From assembly GCF_016924755.1 (NCBI RefSeq), contig NZ_JAFFJX010000006.1:124001-188000 (forward strand): a stretch of 64,000 nucleotides of DNA, read 5' to 3'. Position numbers and translations under genes: made by a program. This document shows positions 62,301 to 64,000 of the stretch, piece after piece (positions within the stretch are counted from its first letter, which is position 1; each line of letters starts with the position of its first letter). The notes beneath the pieces were generated by a model. It was not told the origin of the DNA, searched no databases, and saw nothing but the letters and a program-made list of their open reading frames with translations. This stretch comes from Longitalea arenae. GTDB lineage: Bacteria > Bacteroidota > Bacteroidia > Chitinophagales > Chitinophagaceae.

Positions 62301-62579
62301 ATCTCTAACCTGGCCATTATCAAAAAGGAAGCCGCCCCACAATTGCTGGTTTTGAATAACCCGGCCCACGACAATATCCGGTTAACGATCAATGGCAATG
62401 GCCCTGTTCGCTTAACGCTGATGAATGCAGCGGGAAAGACCGTTTATCAAACTACAGTAGCCGTGAATAAAGGCCGCACAGTGGTCATTCCTGTCAGTCA
62501 GCTCGGTAAAGGAATTTATTGGTTGTCGGCCCGGTTGAATGAACAGCCCCTGGAAACGGTAAAGATCCTGGTTCAGTAA
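59364..62579 (+). CDS. Large T9SS-exported amidase with nested golvesin-type domain
   Basis: Exported 1071-residue protein. After the signal peptide (LLCLVFSTTLTLAQ) and a linker, an Amidase_3 fold starts at SPGHGW (H167) and is interrupted at about residues 224-357 by a beta domain of the golvesin/xanthan-lyase carbohydrate-binding type. It resumes at PRFEESARQYARF and completes zinc and catalytic residues: E190, H426 (SFHTNAGG) and E502 (TLIELGFHDH). A fibronectin III domain (about 548-645), a jelly-roll-like region and a C-terminal T9SS sorting domain (end: LGKGIYWLSARLNEQPLETV) follow. Likely a cell-surface or secreted murein hydrolase. Confidence 0.88.
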   Translation: MRKLLPVLLCLVFSTTLTLAQNDTSLVHHVNQLIAQDPSVHLRADSIVKVNDELQVYFNTGQSFVPGAITETESELLTELLLHLITDTDSRNLLLLAKDRVSGEWKTLDYFVLSPPIEKYEAVRNNDPYPDKPGIPGAALARVFPGSGQPAAAGALSGKTVWLSPGHGWQNTGTGFGFLTQRGTSNQLVEDFTTAETVDYYLLNYLTNAGANVWSVRERDMNTAEIIVNNDDGAPAYTETGAWSTGTIAGYGGTYRTHAASAAGTATAIFKPTVTTSGLYWVSVRYISGLNRATDVKYAVTHAGGTTKFTINQEVHGDTWVYLGQFYFFAGGNYNVTISNQSADSTQAIVADAIRLGGGIGQTPDCLNGGAASGRPRFEESARQYARFQGHPPCREDVTVRPIYTEWELSKGLPTEINNAVFVSFHTNAGGGTGTESYRYNGLGSSQPTITPGSTQLRDSIHKQLIADIRAGWRSTWADRGVKTANFGELRELRTIPGTLIELGFHDHSGDAAAMREPEFRRLAARAMYKGILKFYTYRDSVKRTVLPEEPTHVAARNIGHYKIHVSWSAPVAGGIYGDPATAYRVYVSENGRGFADATDVIDTTYIFRGRPNKTYFFKITALNAGGESFASGVVAAHTPRHAVPVKHKPVTWLLVDGFDRLDASAMLLKFESSALGNVRRMVLGSMNNYSYMVEHGSGLAACDVAFDGVQNEVIASGKLALSKYFAVDWFVGEESSANRSLDSMEKTVIKKYLDKGGRLLISGSEIGWDLGRSGSPNADSAFYKDYLKAVYVSDGAGTYNFNGSTGFFTGGSGVLGNGVNGSYNVDFPDVIDSSGGSELVLNYASAGNTGAGIGYKGRFRLLYFGFPVEAIVNDAVRKNLICASVDYLSKPDKHCGFILTGTQGHQGNRLEWETGPETNTAWYTLERSTDGSHFEAISGRIKPMGSAAEGYHYTIDDKDITTTAYYRVITTDKKNQQTISNLAIIKKEAAPQLLVLNNPAHDNIRLTINGNGPVRLTLMNAAGKTVYQTTVAVNKGRTVVIPVSQLGKGIYWLSARLNEQPLETVKILVQ

Positions 62580-62760
62580 CACCGGGTAACGGGTGGTGAA
62601 TAGCTGGCAGGGTATGGAATGGCAGCCATCAACAGCGGAGTTTCAATATAAGCCCTGCTGGCTGTTAACCACTTGTTACCAGCTTTTTCCCCGCAAACGG
62701 TTGCATCCGGTATAAACTTTGTTTTTTGTTATAGCCGATCATATGTGGTAATTTCAAATC

Positions 62761-63453
62761 ATGGAGCAATCAGACAAATTGAACCGGATCGTGGAAGCCC
62801 GGATGAAGCTCAGGAACCGGTTCGAAGAAAAGATGAAACAAACGCCATCGCTTGCCGATGAACGGCCCATGGGCACCGGCAAACTGAACCGGCATGGAAT
62901 GCCGGAGATCCCGGTTGGACAAACGGAAACCCGCAAGTGGCCCGTGCTCGACCTGGGCATTCAACCCCAGATCCCATTGGCAGAATGGCAATTGATCGTC
63001 GATGGCGAAGTGGAACATCCCGTCAAACTGAACTGGGATGAATTCATGGCATTACCACAAACGGAAGACACTTCCGATTTTCATTGTGTGACCACCTGGT
63101 CAAAATTGAATATGAACTGGAAAGGCGTGCGATTGCTGGATCTTGCGGCCCTGGTTCAACCCAAGGAAACAGCTACCCACATCCTCTGTTATGGGTACGA
63201 TGACTACACCACCAATATTGCCCTGGAAGAAGCGCTAAAACCGGATGTATTACTGGTGCATACCGTGGAAGGCCACCCGTTGCCGGAAGAACATGGCGGC
63301 CCGGTTCGCATGATCACTCCGCAACTATATGCCTGGAAAGGTTCCAAATGGATCTGCCGGATCGAATTCCTGAAAGAAAATGTGTTAGGTTTCTGGGAAG
63401 AAAGAGGTTATTCCAATACAGCCTATCCATGGCGTAACGACCGCTACAGTTAA
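62761..63453 (+). CDS. Sulfite-oxidase-like molybdopterin protein
   Basis: Cytoplasmic 230-residue protein of the sulfite oxidase/YedY fold. The Mo-ligand cysteine lies in SDFHCVTTWS (about C105), with IPLAEWQLIVDGEVEHPVKL before and GGPVRMITPQLYAWKGSKW after it; the last stretch is the conserved pterin-binding block. Length matches single-domain relatives. No signal peptide and no YedZ partner gene are present, so it is not the periplasmic MsrP. Substrate unknown. Gene next (29 bp) encodes a Tat-exported oxidoreductase. Confidence 0.9.
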   Translation: MEQSDKLNRIVEARMKLRNRFEEKMKQTPSLADERPMGTGKLNRHGMPEIPVGQTETRKWPVLDLGIQPQIPLAEWQLIVDGEVEHPVKLNWDEFMALPQTEDTSDFHCVTTWSKLNMNWKGVRLLDLAALVQPKETATHILCYGYDDYTTNIALEEALKPDVLLVHTVEGHPLPEEHGGPVRMITPQLYAWKGSKWICRIEFLKENVLGFWEERGYSNTAYPWRNDRYS

Positions 63454-63482
63454 CAATTGCTTTACCCTCACATAAATTACCG

Positions 63483-64000
63483 ATGAACAGAAGAAGTGTT
63501 TTGAAACAACTCAGCCTGAGTGTAGGCGCCACCGTATTAGGTTCAAATACAATGGCCCGGCTTGCCAATGATACGATCGAATACGAACTGCCGCCCAATC
63601 CATTGCATAAGCCCATTGAAAAGCCAGTGACCGCTATCACCCTGGGCGCCGGCAGCCGCGGAAATGTGTATGGAAATTTTGCCGCCAAATTTCCCAACCT
63701 GCTCGATATAGTGGGCGTAGCCGAACCCATTTCGATCAGGAATGAAAGATATGCGGCTAAACACCAGATCGACGATAAGAACCGGTTCGATACCTGGGAA
63801 AAAGTTTTTGAACGGCCCAGGTTCGCCGATGCCATTATCATCACCACGCCCGATGCGCTGCATTATGCGCCCTGCATGAAAGCACTGGAAATGGGATATG
63901 ATATCTTACTGGAAAAACCCATTGCCCCAACCGAAAAAGAATGCCGGAACATTCTGGCGCTTGCCAAAAAAACCGGCCGCATAGTAGCTGTATGCCATGT
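63483..64000 (+). CDS. Gfo/Idh/MocA family oxidoreductase, Tat-exported (partial)
   Basis: Start of an NAD(P)-dependent sugar or inositol dehydrogenase running off the right edge; 172 residues seen. A twin-arginine signal is visible (MNRRSVLKQLSLSVGATVLG), followed by a Rossmann domain with AITLGAGSRGNVYG, IVGVAEP, DAIIITTPDALHYAPCM and the family lysine in LLEKPIAPT. Exported members of this family are common in Bacteroidota and act on carbohydrates. It lies 29 bp after the sulfite-oxidase-like gene. Confidence 0.92.
   Translation, partial: MNRRSVLKQLSLSVGATVLGSNTMARLANDTIEYELPPNPLHKPIEKPVTAITLGAGSRGNVYGNFAAKFPNLLDIVGVAEPISIRNERYAAKHQIDDKNRFDTWEKVFERPRFADAIIITTPDALHYAPCMKALEMGYDILLEKPIAPTEKECRNILALAKKTGRIVAVCH

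Noticed and set aside
63314-63863. Minus-strand proteins opposite the Gfo/Idh gene
   Set aside because: Shadow frames; the plus strand has a Tat signal and Rossmann motifs.
1-64000. tRNA, rRNA, IS elements or plasmid origin
   Set aside because: No cloverleaf, rRNA segment, transposase or replication protein was recognised.

Overview
The window looks like chromosomal core DNA of a Bacteroidota bacterium, most likely Chitinophagaceae. I infer this from family content: GLPGLI proteins beside TonB-dependent beta-barrels, a type IX secretion C-terminal tail, a GH106 rhamnosidase, AraJ/FucP-type sugar permeases, scarcity of Shine-Dalgarno sequences and several -7 boxes of the TAnnTTTG type. There is no rRNA, tRNA, CRISPR array, transposase or prophage that I can recognise.

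Layout. 0-4.2 kb: the end of a surface polysaccharide locus (flippase, glycosyltransferase), then two membrane proteins and an acyl-CoA-binding protein on the minus strand. 4.4-10.6 kb: a CBS-domain protein behind a Crp/Fnr-like palindrome, a sialate O-acetylesterase, OsmC, a 430-bp heptamer repeat array, lipA and a phosphodiester glycosidase. 10.7-24 kb: carbohydrate block with ROK glucokinase, FucP-like permease, glgA, glgC, an SLC45-like permease overlapping a GH13 amylase, and a GH106 rhamnosidase. 24-33 kb: a bicovalent flavin oxidase, small lipoprotein and membrane proteins, an ECF sigma factor overlapping a small companion gene, clpP, and a GLPGLI/TonB-barrel pair. 33-40.5 kb: glgB, a TPR protein, argS, GtrA, and an amidase plus membrane protein pair. 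40.8-53.8 kb: dnaK, a lipoprotein, a membrane MutS-like ATPase, aspartate kinase, fbp, a CAP-domain lipoprotein, an unpaired ABC ATPase, DinB, Nudix, folC and a TonB-like protein. 53.9-64 kb: TauE/SafE permease, DinB, a secreted small protein, a cysteine-rich radical SAM protein, a 1071-residue T9SS-exported amidase, a sulfite-oxidase-like molybdoenzyme and the start of a Tat-exported Gfo/Idh oxidoreductase.

How the genes work together: sugar uptake (two MFS permeases) feeds glucokinase; glgC, glgA and glgB make glycogen; the GH13 enzyme releases malto-oligosaccharides; fbp serves gluconeogenesis. These genes are spread over 25 kb rather than held in one operon.

The most unusual feature is outside the genes. 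Many intergenic gaps hold short-period arrays (mostly 7 bp, also 8, 9 and 16 bp) built from a small set of recurring words that reappear at distant loci on either strand. One block (58795-59281) strings four of these words together and carries them twice, 216 bp apart. I regard this repeat vocabulary as the best candidate for something undescribed here.
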